The position numbers and the translations under genes were made by a program. A DNA stretch of 64,000 nucleotides from Ctenosaura bakeri (lineage: Eukaryota; Chordata; Lepidosauria; Squamata; Iguanidae), in contig CAOLHI010000419.1 of NCBI GenBank assembly GCA_948474755.1, positions 682,001 through 746,000 on the forward strand, read 5' to 3'. This document shows, piece after piece, positions 1 to 13,148 of this stretch; within the stretch, counting starts at the first letter, position 1, and the number at the start of each line of letters is the position of its first letter. The notes beneath the pieces were generated by a model that was not told the origin of the DNA, searched no databases, and was given only the letters and a program-made list of their open reading frames with translations.

Positions 1-1945
1 GGATGAGGAGAGAATGTAGGATGTTGCTATGGCTCCTCCTTCTCCTCAAGCCTGTCTATGGTTTTGAATGCCCACTTCTTCAAAAACACCGGGGTAGAGT
101 AATAGCAGGAAGATAATCTGTTCTATGACACAGGTAACTTTCCAGGTTTTCCTTCCCACAATCATTTGGTTCCATCGGACATTCAAAACAACAGCTACAC
201 TCATATCGTTTCTGACCCCTTTCTCGGCAGTACACAGAAGCTGCCAGTACTAGAAGATGAGAATGCACTGACATTGCTGCTTACCCCTTTTTCACTTTCC
301 ACAACAGGGGGAATGCAGGCAAAGGTAAGTATACGTAGTTGTGTCCATGGAGGGTGAGGGGTTACAACAGAGGACTGGAGGCAACAGTAGCAACCGCAGG
401 ATTGGGGCAGTAGGGGTAGTGCCACTAGCTGGTGCTGGACAGAACATTGCTTCTTGCTGTTCTTGGGGTATTCTGCTGCTGTCTCCTGGCACAATTGGCC
501 TATTGGATTGTTTTCTTAAGTCCTCCTCTCTGTTCAAAGACAGCTTTTAGTATATTGGGATAGATATTTAATAATTTTGTATGGTTTTAATTTACACATA
601 TTGTAGAAGAAAGGCAAAGACATTTGCTATGTATGACACCTAAGACACTATCTCATCTAAAACATGTCATAGCAGATTAATCAAGGGATATTAAGTTTAA
701 ATACCTGCCCAGATGAATATCCAAAGTTTAAAATTATTAAATTGATTCATTCATGTTCGGCCATAGCTTAAAATGAATTCAAAAGCACTTCATCAAATAA
801 CATTAAAATGTACCAAAAGGCCAGAAGTTATGATAGGTATGTTGAAGTATTATTATTTTATACATAGTAATAAAAAGTAGGGTAAAATGTATCTGGACTC
901 ATTTTCACTGTGGCAATTTGCAGAGTTCCTAGAATGTTCTCTCTTCTGGAAGGCACTTACAGAATCAAATATTTTCAGGTAAAATGTATGCTCTTGATTT
1001 TTCAAAACATTTTCTCTTGTATTTTAAAAGAAAAAGACCAAAAAAATACAGAAACATTTATTACACAAATAAAAGTTACAGTAATATCCCAATAATATAC
1101 AAAAGGTTGACATTTCCTTCCTAAGTGCTGTAATAACAGCCTTCATTTCACCTTTTTATAATTGAATTTATTTTTTTCCCTCTCTTTTCTGCCATCAAAG
1201 GCTTGTGTTAGCTGTTCAGCAACAGATGGGTTAGCTTCATTAGTATAATATCTAGGCTGTGCAATATTTGCTTTCACCAGCACATTAGCTTCAAAGTTTT
1301 TGTATATAAAAAAATTAATTGACCTAAATATAATTTGCCAGTTCCAACTAGAGAAGACCTACTGAATCAATTGAAACAATTTACTACTGTGTCCATTGAT
1401 TTGATGGATCTATTCTGTTTCTCTTAGATTCTTTATCTATTCTGATTCTATGGATTGATTTAGACATTGTTTTCTAGTTTGGAGTCATTTATCATATTTA
1501 GTCATATTTAGTCATTTATCAAATTTAGCAAAAATGTTGAAGAAAATAAAGTTATGTTATAGCTATTCCACAGCAACTTCCCAATAATACTTTGTTTTCT
1601 TCCAGAAATGAAAATCTGTTGTGGTTTTATGGCATTTCCAGGTTTTGACATTTTCTGTATGACATATCTTATTGAGGGAGCAATTCTGTAGTTGTTGGTC
1701 AGTTATCTCAGGGGCTGCAGAATGTAATCTATCATCCTATTTCATTGTGAAAAGGGAGATTTGTTCTTGGATACATTCTTGTCATGGCAATGGAAAGGTT
1801 CATCGCAGCCGACCTTCCAAAAGCAGAAAGAGCATAATGGCAGGGAAGGGAGGAGATTTCTAGCTGAAAACTATGAGAATGCTTGAATTTCATGGATTCA
1901 AAATCCTCCAGTTTCACTAATACTCTGAAATTGGGAGGAAGGAGG
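1..1945. other. No gene recognised
   Basis: AT-rich beyond about 550. Short open frames near 80-550 have no recognisable protein features and overlap one another on both strands. Confidence 0.5.
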
Positions 1946-1949
1946 CACA

Positions 1950-2853
1950 TGTTACTCTGTTTACTGGGGGTCCCATGAGGGACACCTATACGTGCTCACA
2001 ATTAACTGAGTTTGGGGGAAATTAGCTAAGAGCACAAGCTAGCAATGTGAGAGGCAGGGCAATGCAGAGGAATCTTTTACATTGGTCTACGGGGTCAGGC
2101 CAAGCCAAGGAGCACACCAAGTTATAAGAATAATGGAGATCTTTATGAAATACAGACAAACAGTGTATGCAACACATGCACTCAGATAACTATAGAAAAT
2201 AAAGGTTGCAGTGGGACAGAGGGATTGTTCAGAGGGATTGTTGAATTGGGTGATACGGCACCTGTCCTGAAGCCCGGATAGATCACTGCGAAGGTCCGAA
2301 GTTGCGCAGTCTCAGCCAATATGACTGAGGGGAAGGCTCGTGAAGCAAAGTGGCGGCAAGACGGGATGGAAGTCAGGAGTGGTCCAAGGATGGTCTTGGA
2401 ATCGGGGGTTTTTATAGGAAGAAATGTAACAGCAGGCTATTCCGTACTTGGGGAAAACAATGAGTTTCGGATGCGAGACAAAGCTTTGGAAAGTTCAGAA
2501 TTTAGCATGATTAAGTCCGAATTGACAAAGGAGTAGTCAGTATGCAGATGCGCAGTGCTTGATATTTGAGTATCCAGCTTGCCAAGTTGCCTGCTCCAGG
2601 CAGGGATCTCTTTGTAAGCAGCGTGCATACATAATGAGGGTATTTGCAGAGAGGTCTCCTAAAGTGGCGATCTGGCTATTTCTGGCCTGCCTGTATTGTT
2701 TTGGGATATTGCAGCATTTGATGGCTGAGCCTAGTTCTGTGCTTGTCTGGGGGCCTCACAAACATGTGGAGGGGGTGGTGGAAGAGACCCAAATCATTGA
2801 TATCAAAATGATATCTATGTCACCTTAAGTGCGGCCCAGCCATGGCAGTAACA
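1950..2853 (-). mobile_element. Solo LTR (retrovirus-like), family LTR-x, copy 1
   Basis: 904 bp with inverted ends TGTTACT...AGTAACA and a perfect 4-bp duplication CACA at 1946-1949 and 2854-2857. Read on the minus strand, its 3' third aligns with the LTR at 51766-52673: both contain GGCTTGGCCTGACCCCGTA, then CCCTGCCTCTC.CATTGCTA, then AGGTGTCCC..GGGACCCC, and end in AACA. No internal gag, pol or env lies alongside, so it is a solo LTR left by recombination. The 4-bp duplication fits class I endogenous retroviruses (inference). The ORFs inside it have no family match. Confidence 0.75.
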
Positions 2854-2904
2854 CACATCAGCCATGGACCACCATTCCCAACAGATGGAGAAAGGTAAGC
2901 TGAG

Positions 2905-2907
<3 letters not shown>

Positions 2908-2974
<67 letters not shown>
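2908..2974. repeat. (GAAA)n microsatellite
   Basis: About 16 nearly perfect GAAA units. Confidence 0.95.
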
Positions 2975-4114
2975 CTTCCCCATTGTTATCTTACCCCTCC
3001 CAGCTGATTAGAGTTATTCTTCTGCCATGTGGTCTCCCTCTCATGATGATACAAGGTCAAGCTTGATAATAAAATCAACATTAAAGATTTAGAAAGACTT
3101 CATAATCTTCCTAAAACAAATGAGAGTGGAGACTGATCACAACTTTAAAGGCTTACAGTCTATGAGCATCACAGCACAAGGCCTTATCTCTTCTCTTCCC
3201 ACAAATAAAATGGATGATTTCAATAGGCCATTTGTACATAGCTATGTTTTATTCTCCAGTGAAACTGAGGTCTCTTTTCACATTAAATTTAATCAACCAA
3301 CCTGCCTTACACACATACACACATGCACTCCAAGCATGTTATTTCTCCTTTTGCTGACTAATCAGAGTGTTATACTATACAGTAAAGAATTCAAATGGCA
3401 TTTATTTCATTTTCTTCAGTCTTTTGGGGTTGCACAGTTTGCAGACTCATGATTATTATTATTATTATTATTTTTGCAGCCTCATGAGTCTTTTTTTTTT
3501 TTTTTAAGTTAAAGACACTAAAACACTGGGATATTGCATTTCAGATTACTTTTCGGTCCTCTTGCCAATTCAGATAACTCACTATGTAAAGCGTGGAGAA
3601 ACAAAAAACCATCCAAAATGTAGCATAGTTTGAACCCAATTGTCTATGAGTGGAGTTTCACATCTTACCATGTGTAAAAAAAAAATACACAACCAACTGT
3701 GAATCATCTATGGAATCTGGGCTGTACCAAATGGTCCTTAATTTTGTTATTCCCTTCAGATGCATCATGCTGGATGCAGTTGAACAGATTGCTGATTAAA
3801 TTCTTAACCTTGTCCCATCTTTGTGCTGTTTTGTTGCTGTCCTCCTTTTCCATCACTGGTGCTTCTTAATGCCATTTTCCTTCTTTACAGTGTACTGAAA
3901 AATTGTCATGTATAGCGTATATACCTGGCATTGCCCAGGATTTTATTTTTTCATAGGTAATGCTTGTTAGAAGGATTTGAGATCCTGTGTCTCTAATTCC
4001 CCAAACTGTTTTGTCCAGTACCTGTAATTTTCCATCATATTCCCTAATCCAATCTGTATTCAGAGTTATTAACATACAGGGGTTCGGTTCCTGAGGAAAA
4101 TACACTGTCCTCCT
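2975..4114. other. No gene recognised
   Basis: AT-rich with an ATT run near 3453 and a T run near 3490. The 110-codon frame at 3120 has no family features. Confidence 0.5.
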
Positions 4115-4243
4115 CCTTGCTGCTAGACCTCATCTCCATAGCAACCAGCCTGTTCAAGAGACTGAGGCTCAAGAGCTGTCTGGCTGAGAATTCTAAAGGC
4201 CCTTCCCTAAATTGTGAAGCCCAGGATTCCATAGAATCTTCTT
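4115..4243. repeat. Fold-back MITE family 1, fragment
   Basis: Contains the family core (CTCAAGAGCTGTCTGGCTGA, then AAGGCCCTTCCCTAAATTG and CCCAGGATTCCATAGAAT) but neither terminus, so it is a truncated copy. Confidence 0.6.
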
Positions 4244-4310
4244 AGGCAGCCAACCATATGAGGTCTTCACCTGCAGACAGTCATATAAGGACTTGCCTAA
4301 CACAGACAAA

Positions 4311-4778
4311 GGCTCTTTCCACATGCGGAAATGGGCTGCTCCATGCAGAAACGGGGCTTACCTTATTCCGTCGCTGTGTGGAGCAGCCTGTTTCGCCGCT
4401 CCACACTCGGCGGCGTCCGGGGCGTCCGGCAGTGCCCAAAATGGCAGCTTTCGACTGGCGGAGGCTCTACGCCAGTCGGAGAAGCTCACCAGCCGGAAAT
4501 CCTGCCCCCCGCGCGATCTGCAGGCACGCTCTTGTGCATGCCTGCAGATCCATACCGGCACTGCGATGGGGCTGGACGGGGTTGCACGCCCCGTGCCTTT
4601 TAAAAACTACAAAACAAGTGATTTACAAAAAGCACGGGCAGCGCCACTTCCGGTCACCCCTGCATGGATTGGGGTGTGGAACTACACAAAAGTAGTCCGC
4701 CCCAATCCACGTTACGGTGTAGACTACCTCCGTGGAGGTTGCTCTACACCGTTTTTTTAACCCCGTGTGGAAAGGGCC
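4311..4778. mobile_element. MITE family 2, copy 1 (Harbinger-like ends)
   Basis: 468 bp with ends GGCTCTTTCCACATG / GTGTGGAAAGGGCC and a 3-bp flanking duplication AAA. Inside are the family 2 features: a run that turns back on itself around a GCAGATCTGC-like palindrome, a CTCCGTGGAGG-type subterminal repeat, and GC-rich sequence. Overlapping frames in this GC-rich block are not genes. The 3-bp duplication and GGCC(C/A)TTTCC ends point to PIF/Harbinger (inference; no transposase present). Confidence 0.75.
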
Positions 4779-5562
4779 AAACACACGAACTTTGACTTTC
4801 ATATATTAGATTAAGGGGAATGTGATTCAGCTCATCTCATTGGGAAACCACCTTTTATTTTGGGAGACCATGAGGTACAGTGAAGGTCCTGCCTCAAGAA
4901 ACACTTTGAGGGTTATCAGAAATGGAGGATGTTTGAGAGAAAAGCCTTTTTTGTGCTGTTTAGAGTGAGCTCTAAAGTACTTGGTAGTTAGAAGTTCAGA
5001 TGGTTTTGGTGATCTCCTTACCATAAAAGAAGGATACAGTATGGCTTGCACTTGTTTTAACAACTACCTCACACAATGAGGGATCTCTCTTTTAGTTTTT
5101 CTGTTGTGGAGATAACCAGTTACTTACTTTAGCCTCAAGCTGCTAAAAGGATTAACTGTCTCTGTGCCTGACACAGGAGCTATCAAAGCAGGGGCAGGTG
5201 AAAGAGAGCTGGCCAAAAGCCAGCTCAGAGAATAGTATTTCCTAATAGCAGGAGCATACAAGACCTACATAATCCTTGGATCTGGATGCAGCTTCCCTCT
5301 CTGGGGAGTCATAGAATTACAGGTTGGAACATCTAGTCAGTCAGTAAAATGACCTTTTTGGACCAACTGACTTGACCCACCCAAGCTAGCCACTAGGTCT
5401 TCTGGCCAAGGAAAGGGATACGAAAGCTTTCTAGTACATCAGTCCATGCCTAAATTATACCACCTTCCTGACCTGGTGTTTTCCTGAATTCTTTAGTTTG
5501 ACTCTGACTCAGTCTCTGAGCTGCAACTCTTTCCTCCCATGTTCTGTCAGATGACTGCTTCA

Positions 5563-5762
5563 GGCCATTTCTTCACTGTGCTGTTATAGTGTTGTTATTC
5601 CACTTTCAACATCCTATGGAATTCTGGAGTTTGCAGTTTAGGGAGGGGCCTTTAGAATTCTCAACCAGAGAGCTCTTGGGCCTCAGTAAACTATAAACCT
5701 CAGAATTCCATAGGATGTTGAAAGTAGAATGATAGCACTATAACACTAGGGTGGAAATGGTC
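5563..5762. mobile_element. Fold-back MITE family 1 (Harbinger-like ends)
   Basis: 200 bp, ends GGCCATTTCTTCAC / GTGGAAATGGTC, flanked by TCA on both sides. The two halves are long inverted arms (CCACTTTCAACATCCTATGG and its complement) around a short centre, so the element would fold into one hairpin. Confidence 0.85.
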
Positions 5763-5765
5763 TCA

Positions 5766-7904
5766 GACTCAGTCCCTGAAACACAGCTCCTTAGCCTAGG
5801 CCCAGGCTAGATTCCTTCAGAGCATTATCATCAGATCTGCTCCACTCTGTTGCTATCAAGGATTTCTCAGGTTCATCTTGGGCATATTTTCATTGCCAGG
5901 GTTGAACCATGTGAATTATGAAAAGATCTAGCATGGACTGCAATTTTCATTCTCCCCGCACTTGAAAAAATATAGAAAAGGGTATGAAGCTCATGAGAAG
6001 AGAAGTTTTGAGGCAGATTTGAGCCCCCATATTTTCATTTTCTAGAAATTAAACCTACTTCTGATGCCCGAAGAGGATTAACATTTCCAAAGGCTTCTCC
6101 CTCTTTCTAACTATGACTATAGAGCTGATGGTGAGAGGATAGCCAATACAAATTACTGTGGTCCAGAAGTATGGCGGGTCTGGGACCTCTCTATGTTGCA
6201 TATACTTTTGTCTTTGGGGCACAGCAACCCCATATCCCATATTTTTTTATGAGTGGGAAGCAGGAAGAGAGCTGGTGAGAGCAGGAAGAGAAGGTTATTG
6301 GCCATCTTCACAATACATTGAGTCCTGAGCATTTGCTACACAGTGAAATGACCTCAGATTGAACATCAAATGCTGCAGAGGTTCATTGAGGCCATCCTAC
6401 ATAAAGTGCAACTAATGTCTCAGAGAGGACAGCCTCTTAATGAGATTTCTGGGCTCTCTTGAGATCTTGCTAAAGCCTGAAACACTTGTGATAGGGCTCT
6501 GTTTCATAAGGCTTGAGTCAGACTTTATGTAGGCCTGCTTCCTGTGTATGCACTCTTGAAGCCCATTCTGTAGCGCTGTTTGAAAACCTTGACAACACTA
6601 GTTGGGTGCATATGTGACCCCCCCCCCGAGGGCCAAACCTCATTCTTAGCAGCCTTTGGCAGTTTTCCAGACATTGAGGTATATTGTATTTTCAATTACT
6701 GAGTTCCAGTATATATGACCAAATAACTCGAAAAAGAATTGGCAGCAATATTTTATATAAGATGTTTTTTCTCTTGTTAAACAAGTCTTTAGAGCTTTAT
6801 AGTCATGGTTATCTAAATCTTTAATATCCCACCCCCAATGTAATTCCCTCTGTTCTTCATTGAATTTTGTCGTTTGCATGATTGGGCAGAACACAATAGT
6901 TTAATATAATTAAAAATGGAAGTTTATGAAGTGCTTTTAATTCCATCACTGGATTAAGGATTTTGTTTTTCAATTTCATTTCTGAAGCTGGCTGGTTGGA
7001 TCTCCTAGGATAAAATCTTAGCTGGCATAAAACATGGTAAAATGCACCCAGCAAATTCCTGTGCATCTTTTCAATAAAATAGTATGGAAATTTTTAGTGA
7101 AGGAGAGTGAGTTTTTGGTTTGCTTCCCAGTATTTGTAAAAAATGCAATGCTGGGCTATTCAGAGACTTGAATGGCACACTCACAGATGCAAATGCTTCC
7201 TCTGTAATTAGAAAGACCTCTGATTCTCAGTAGGGGGGAATCTTTTGTACATGGTTTTCACAGCTTGTTGTCCTTGAATAAAACAGGCTGCAGCTCTTTC
7301 TTTCTCCCTCCCCCTCCCTCCCTCTTTTGTGTGTATGTGTTTGTATGTCATAATGGTGATGATGTAGTACGTACAGGCTCCCCACTACTTTGTATGAAAT
7401 ATGTATTTAGCTGTATTCCTCAGTATAGTCACTCCTGAAAAATCATTGAGTCTGAAGAGCAAAAGACAGTGCATTTTCAGAGTATATTGAAAGTGCTTGT
7501 TCTTTGAATACATTTAGAGACATACAGAATACAAGCAGAGTTCTGAAATCACAATGATTTCTGCACAAACTACCATAGTTTGTACCTTGCTGAAGGGATT
7601 TTTTTTTTTTTAAAGAAGTAGCAGTGAAGGGTTTTATTTGCATCCTGTTTGATCAATAATCCTGTCCTTCTGTGCTTAAAGAGGTGTGGGGAGACTCAAG
7701 GGAGACTTCTATGCAAATTGTGGTGAAGCTGACATGGGGAATGAGGTCTTTTCACTCTCATCCATGGTTTGCCAATTTTTGAGAGGTTGTCTCAACATTG
7801 AAGATGAGGAATTTGGTGAATATTCTGCATATCACTTATGGCTTCTTCCAAGGTGCAATATGTCATGTGAATAGGATTGGAAAGAAAATTCAAAATATTT
7901 TAAA
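5766..7904. other. No gene recognised
   Basis: Single-copy-looking AT-rich DNA with a C8 run near 6620 and a CT-rich stretch near 7298-7326. Confidence 0.5.
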
Positions 7905-8336
7905 AATGTTTGAAAAATTGGTTTTTTTGAGTGTTAGTGAACCCTGATGAGAAGAATCGTAGATGAGTGAGAGAATCCTCACAGTTTATGGTTTACTGTA
8001 TATGAAAAATATGCATGGGTCTTTTTGTATGGAAAAATAGCATTATTACTTATGCAACAAATAATATTTCTGTGCAGAAAAGTCTGATTTCTGTGCAGGA
8101 TTAATAGGAAATTTGTTTCGTGTGCAGAAACAGCTATGGAGAAAAGTGCCATTTTCTCCACAAAACTCCACATGCATTTCAGGTTTGTTTTTTTGCTTGC
8201 TCAGATGAGTTTTGAATTGTGAATCATTCTTGAAAACTTCTCCAGTTTCAATTACTTCCTTGCAGTGAGTTAAACAGATGTTAACATTTTTCATTCTTGC
8301 CTGTAAGAATGAAATTTATGGAGATTTACATCCCTA
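7905..8336. repeat. Unclassified repeat family 3, copy with right terminus
   Basis: Contains the family words (AACCCTGATGAGAAGAATC, TTTCTGTGCAG repeated) and ends GAGATTTACATCCCTA near 8335. The same terminal word closes the fragment at 27895-28039. Confidence 0.5.
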
Positions 8337-11045
8337 CAATCCTGCCACTGAAAGTACCTTGTGGGATCTTATGATTTTGGGGTACCCATTGCTATGATCT
8401 GGTTCTTTCAGCTAGGTATGTGACTGATTGGTTTCTATGAGCTTGATCTGTATACTTGCATAGTTTTCAAAATAATTTTATTTATATAGATTTCATAATG
8501 CAGTAGTCATCCATTTTCCCTTGAGTGGGTGGATCGGTTCACAAGACCCCTTTTCTCGCAGTGAAATTTTACTCCTCCTGTGATGAGATTGTATAAATCC
8601 AAGAGACTTGTAAAATACTTTGTTCAGGTTTCTCTCAGGGTCAAAATGAGGTAGCTTAAAAAACAAACCAAAATATTATTTACTCTCTTTCCATTTCCTC
8701 CTCTACTATCCCTGCTCCCCTTCACCATTTCCTTCTGTGCACATACAGCAATTTTGCTTCCCTCAAGATCAACTTTCAGAATGACATCTGGCTGAAATTT
8801 TAATGCATTTCAGCAGTTTGTGAATTGATTGCCTAGATTCCATAACAAGGACCCTTGTCTTTTTAGCAACTTAAATCAGACCTGGGTTGTTTGTTTCCTG
8901 TCATCATTTTTTAAAAGCATATCTGGGGAAAACAATAATTACAGCCTCAAAATGATTTTAAAAATAAAAATGGAAAGAGTGAAACAGACACATTTGTTTC
9001 TTCTGTATATGCACTTTTCAATCAAAATATCCAGCCTCACTTAAAAAAAATAACCTGACTGAACCATTCACAAAGGACCTATCTTGTGGGCACTCACCAA
9101 AGCCCTTTCTCTTCTCTCCTCCTGCCAAACTTGTGGAAAGGGTTTTTAAAATATTACTGTAATGGTCAGGTATGTCAGTATGAGAATAGGTGACAGTGAC
9201 AGCTGGTGAATCCCAAGTTAGTGGTAAATTCATTCCGGATTTTACTCTAAAGTTCAGAGTGTCTGAAGGAACAGGACTTATTTGACAAATAGAGTTTAGC
9301 ACTTTGCCTCCTTTAAAATTCAGAGTATAAACCAGAGTAGATTAATTGCTCCACTGACATGAAAGCTACCAGCATCCTCTGTCGTGAGAACTTTCAGATT
9401 ATACTTTAAATTAATGATTAAATGCAGCCCTTGGAAATGTGCTTGGGAACAAGTGAAGTTGTTTATGAACTGGTGAGATATGTTCCATTTGGCTGGTCCT
9501 GGTAAGGGATGGACTAATTTGTCAGTTTAAATTTCTCCAGAATTAAAATTAAAATATTCCAAGTATTTTCTGTTGTGAAGAATCTGTGAATTTTGATAGA
9601 TTCTTTTAAAAATATACCATTTTGACTAACAGTGCAGTCATAAGAGTGCTTGACCAGGACTTCGAAAACCCAAATTCTTGTCCAGGAAACTGACTGGATG
9701 ATCTTGAGCTAATCACTCTCTCCTATCTGGTTGACTTACTTCACGGAGTTGTTAGGGAGAGAAGAACCATGTAGTTACTTGGAAAGCTACATTTGCTTCA
9801 CCCTTTAGGTGCCATGGGAGCAAGTTCATCATGTTTTTGCCACACCCTGGATTATTTTAGGCTCAGGAGACAATTTTCCCTAAAACAGAAGAGGGTTTGA
9901 AGAAGAAAAGAAGTCCCCATGGCCTGAAACAGCCCTAGATGCCCAAACATGGTAAAATTGGTTCTGCAAAGATCTGTGCCATGGCACAAACGCAATGAGT
10001 CAAAGTAATATTCTCCCAGCACCATTTTCTGGACATACTGAATTATCATTCACTTTAAATGTCATGGCAAGATTTTGTGGCATCATGGGGTCTGTAGTTT
10101 GGAGAGGGGTGTTTATTTTTTTTACGGTACGTATACCTCATTCTTCAGCTAAAAAGTCTCCCAAAGCAGCTTACAAATTGTTAATTTGATAGTTCTCTGT
10201 TCTCAGGCTTACAGTCTAAACAAGGCTCAAAATGAAGAAAAGGGAATTGCAATAGGAAGGATGTCCTGCCTCTACCAAGAATTAATCTTCCAGTGAAGAC
10301 AAACCAGACCTACCTTTGGAGTAGCCACAGCAAACATCCAATAGCCAGACAAGTCCACCTTGGGCTCAGTGGACCAGGTTGGGTTCAGGGGAGGAAGAAG
10401 AATTGGAGGAGGAGCCCTCCCAGTTGCAGAGAAAGGCAGAAGTTCAAGTGTCTAGCTCAGACCATCCCCCACAGATGGGGTAAAATACTGCAATCAAGGC
10501 ATCAGGAGGATCAGATATAGAATGGTCTTCCTAAATGCTGCTGAAGACCAGGGCATTGGCTGAACACGCTGCCTACAAAAATCACCTTGATGAGTATGAA
10601 TTCAGTCTTCCTCTCAACAGCTTGGCTTGTGCGAGTATGTATAATGGATTTATACTCCATGGAATCTTATTTCTGATCTATGGCTTTCTTGAAACTGTTT
10701 TGACATTGGATATCTCTTGCTTCCATGACTCTTAACTTGGTAACCCTAGATCTTGTTTGAAGATGAGAGCAAAACAGAGGGGGTTAATAGGCCACAGCAG
10801 TGACAGTTGCAAAGGAGGGAAGTGCTTTCATCAGTTGCCCTTGATGTAATTGAGAAGTATCTTTTCCAGGCATAAATGTTACAGTTTCCCTGAAGGCCTT
10901 CATGACTTGCTCCTCTATAATTGTCTTTCTGAATTTCCTGTTCATAGTGCCATTTCCCAACAATTCTGAACCCCAGAACTGTTGTAGAACTTCCATTTTT
11001 TCTCCACTGTATGTGGTTTTCTTCCACTGCTTGGTTACTGCACAC
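8337..11045. other. No gene recognised apart from a SINE remnant
   Basis: Includes the degenerate SINE at 9630 and, near 10110-10190, a start fragment of the tRNA-headed repeat seen at 57465 (CCCAAAGCAGCTTACAAATT). Confidence 0.45.
9630..9795 (+). repeat. Degenerate tRNA-derived SINE
   Basis: An old copy of the common lizard tRNA-SINE layout: a 'gtgcttgaccaggacttcgaaaaccc' head, 'gatcttgagctaatcactctctc' and a 'cttcacggagttgttaggg' segment in order. No tail or target duplication could be fixed. Confidence 0.35.
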
Positions 11046-11048
11046 TAA

Positions 11049-11468
11049 GGCCCTTTCCACATCGGGCTATTAAAACGGTGCAGAGCAACCTCCGATGGAG
11101 GTCTTCTGCACCGTGGAGTGGACTAGGGTGGACTACTTTTTGTAGTTCCACACCTCAGTCTGGTTCGGAGCGACCGGAACTGGTTGCGCAGCGTGCGACT
11201 ATGTGTCGCTCTGTCACCGCGCTCCGGTGCAGATTTGCAGGCGTGCACTAGTGCATGCCTGCAGATCTGCTGGGGGCAGGCTTTAGGCTGGTGAGCTTCT
11301 CCGGTTGGTGGAGAGCCTCCACCAACTGGAAGCCACCATTTTGGATGCCAGAGCAGTGCGGAGAGACGAGCTCACACTGCTCCTCATCCTGACGGACTCG
11401 CCTGGATGCTGAAGAAATCCAGTGAGTCCCGTTTTTGCTTGGTTCCTTTCCCACGTGCGGAAAGGGCC
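11049..11468. mobile_element. MITE family 2, copy 2 (Harbinger-like ends)
   Basis: 420 bp, ends GGCCCTTTCCACATC / GTGCGGAAAGGGCC, flanked by TAA on both sides, the classic Harbinger TWA target. Internal GCAGATCTGCTGGGGGCAGG and CTTCTCCGGTTGGTGGAGAG blocks recur in the copies at 4311, 20712 and 63685. Confidence 0.85.
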
Positions 11469-11605
11469 TAAGAGTTCTCCTTCTCAATCAGATAATCAGA
11501 TCTACTTCAATCATCTTCTGATACATGTTCTTCTACAGTCTTGGCTTCTTTCTGGCCTTTGGTAATTTTTCTCCAAATAAATTATGTCCTTCTATTCACA
11601 TCTCT

Positions 11606-11757
11606 TTGGGCTCAAGAGGAGCATTTAGAATTCTTATTCAGAGAGCTCTGGTGCCTCATCAAACTAGAAATGCCAGGATTTCATAAGATGTTGACATGAG
11701 AATTGAACTGGAATTATAGTGATGGAATTGTGTTGTGTGAAGGGGGCTTTTGCTTCT
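11606..11757. repeat. Fold-back MITE family 1, degenerate fragment
   Basis: Recognisable core (GAGCATTTAGAATTCTTA, AGAGAGCTCT, GCCAGGATTTCATAAGATG) with decayed termini. Confidence 0.45.
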
Positions 11758-11952
11758 GTTGCTTGGAACATCTATAACGTAACAATATAAAAGCTGTGCT
11801 AAAATGACTTTTTCCACTTCATGAATCAGCCTGAGATATGTGTAATACAGCTTCTTTTGGTGTAGTTCAGCTTCTTTTTCTGCCCTTTGCACAATATTTT
11901 TAAGCCTGTTTACTTCCATGTTTTTTTTTCTTGGTTCTTTACTTATTCATTT

Positions 11953-12168
11953 CTGGTGACGCAGTGGTTAAATGCCTGTACTGCAGTCACAAGATTGTGA
12001 GTTTGATCCTGCCGGGCTCCAGGTTGACTCAGCTTTCCATCCTTCTGCAGTTCACTAAAATGAGTATCCAGCTTGTTGGGGGCAGTTAGCTAACACATTG
12101 TAAACCACTTAGAGAGCACTTAGCTGATAAGTGGTATAGAAATACACATGCTATTGCTATTGCTATTT
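11953..12168 (+). repeat. Sauria-type tRNA SINE
   Basis: The tRNA-like head has an A-box-like GACGCAGTGGTTAAATGC and a degenerate B box GTTTGATCC. The body has GTAAACCACTTAGAGAG and GTGGTATAGAAAT, and the tail is (CTATTG)n. This arrangement is characteristic of squamate Sauria SINEs and is one of the best clues to the host. Confidence 0.75.
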
Positions 12169-12951
12169 GCACAGTGCTTTTTTCACTAAAAGCCCTTCCC
12201 ACAAGATAAGATACACCCATAAACATGTATCTTAAGACCTGGACCAATTGCTTAAAAACCAGCAACAAATAATGAAGAATAAACTATTTAAAAACTATTA
12301 GAAACTTGGCACAATAACTACATCTTGGCTGCCTGCCTGAAAGGTTATGTGCAACATCACTATGTGTCTGCTTGATGATATACTGCATGTGTCTCCTTTG
12401 CTTCCCAGTACAGTGGGAAATGCAGTTAATGATCCAGGTTACCACAGAAATGAGGAAAATCTCCTTTCACCAACAGCCTTTCAAAGTGAGTGCAAGCAGC
12501 TACCTTTTTTTGATGGTGATGAAAATTCTCATTCAGGCAGTCACAATGTTGCTGAAGAATTCAACTTTATTGCCATTTTAAAATATTAATCATTCCCTTG
12601 GCTTGTACAATGTCCATACTCTCCAAGATGTTGGATGAAGCAAGGGCTTAGAATCAGTACAAGGAAATAGCAATGAGTATTTGCTGGATGTAAACCTAAG
12701 TAAATAATAGGAATGACTTAATGAGAAGATTTTAACCTGAAGTGTTGCTCCTACTGGTAAACATATTAGCAGTTGTTAATCACAGATAAGATAGGGACAT
12801 ATTCCTAGAGTGTTGTACGCAGAACATCTTTTGTATCCAGCAGCTTAATTTTACACAAAGCACCAATAGAAAGAGTGTTTAGGTGTCTAAAGTTTCTTAG
12901 CAGTTTTTTCACAGCAGGAAAAACAACATTTTCAGGAAAGCATCTTTCTTA

Positions 12952-13145
12952 GGGCCTTTCCGCACTACACTATTATTATTCCATTTTCAACATCCTATGG
13001 AATCCTGGGGTTTGCAGTTTAGGGAGGGGCATTTAGAATTCTCAGCTGCAGAGCTCTTTGGCTCAGTAAACTACAAACCCCAGAATTCCACAGGATGTTG
13101 AAAGCGGAATAATAAGCACTAAAGCAGTGTAGTGTGGAAAGACTC
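12952..13145. mobile_element. Fold-back MITE family 1, left partner of a tandem insertion
   Basis: 194 bp, ends GGGCCTTTCCGCAC / GTGTGGAAAGACTC, flanked by TTA at 12949-12951 and 13146-13148. The right TTA is also the left duplication of the next element. Confidence 0.85.
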
Positions 13146-13148
13146 TTA

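Noticed and set aside
2908..2974. GAAA array considered as part of a CRISPR-like or satellite structure
   Set aside because: Units are four bases with no spacers; it is a simple microsatellite in a vertebrate genome.
4258..4760. Overlapping frames of 145 and 155 codons
   Set aside because: They fall within MITE family 2 copy 1, whose ends and duplication are clear; related copies encode different frames.
7298..7326. CT-rich run considered as a splice polypyrimidine tract
   Set aside because: No exon-like open frame with family resemblance follows it.
12010..12030. tRNA-like boxes considered as a functional tRNA gene
   Set aside because: Anticodon and acceptor stems are not formed and the sequence continues into a SINE body and CTATTG tail.
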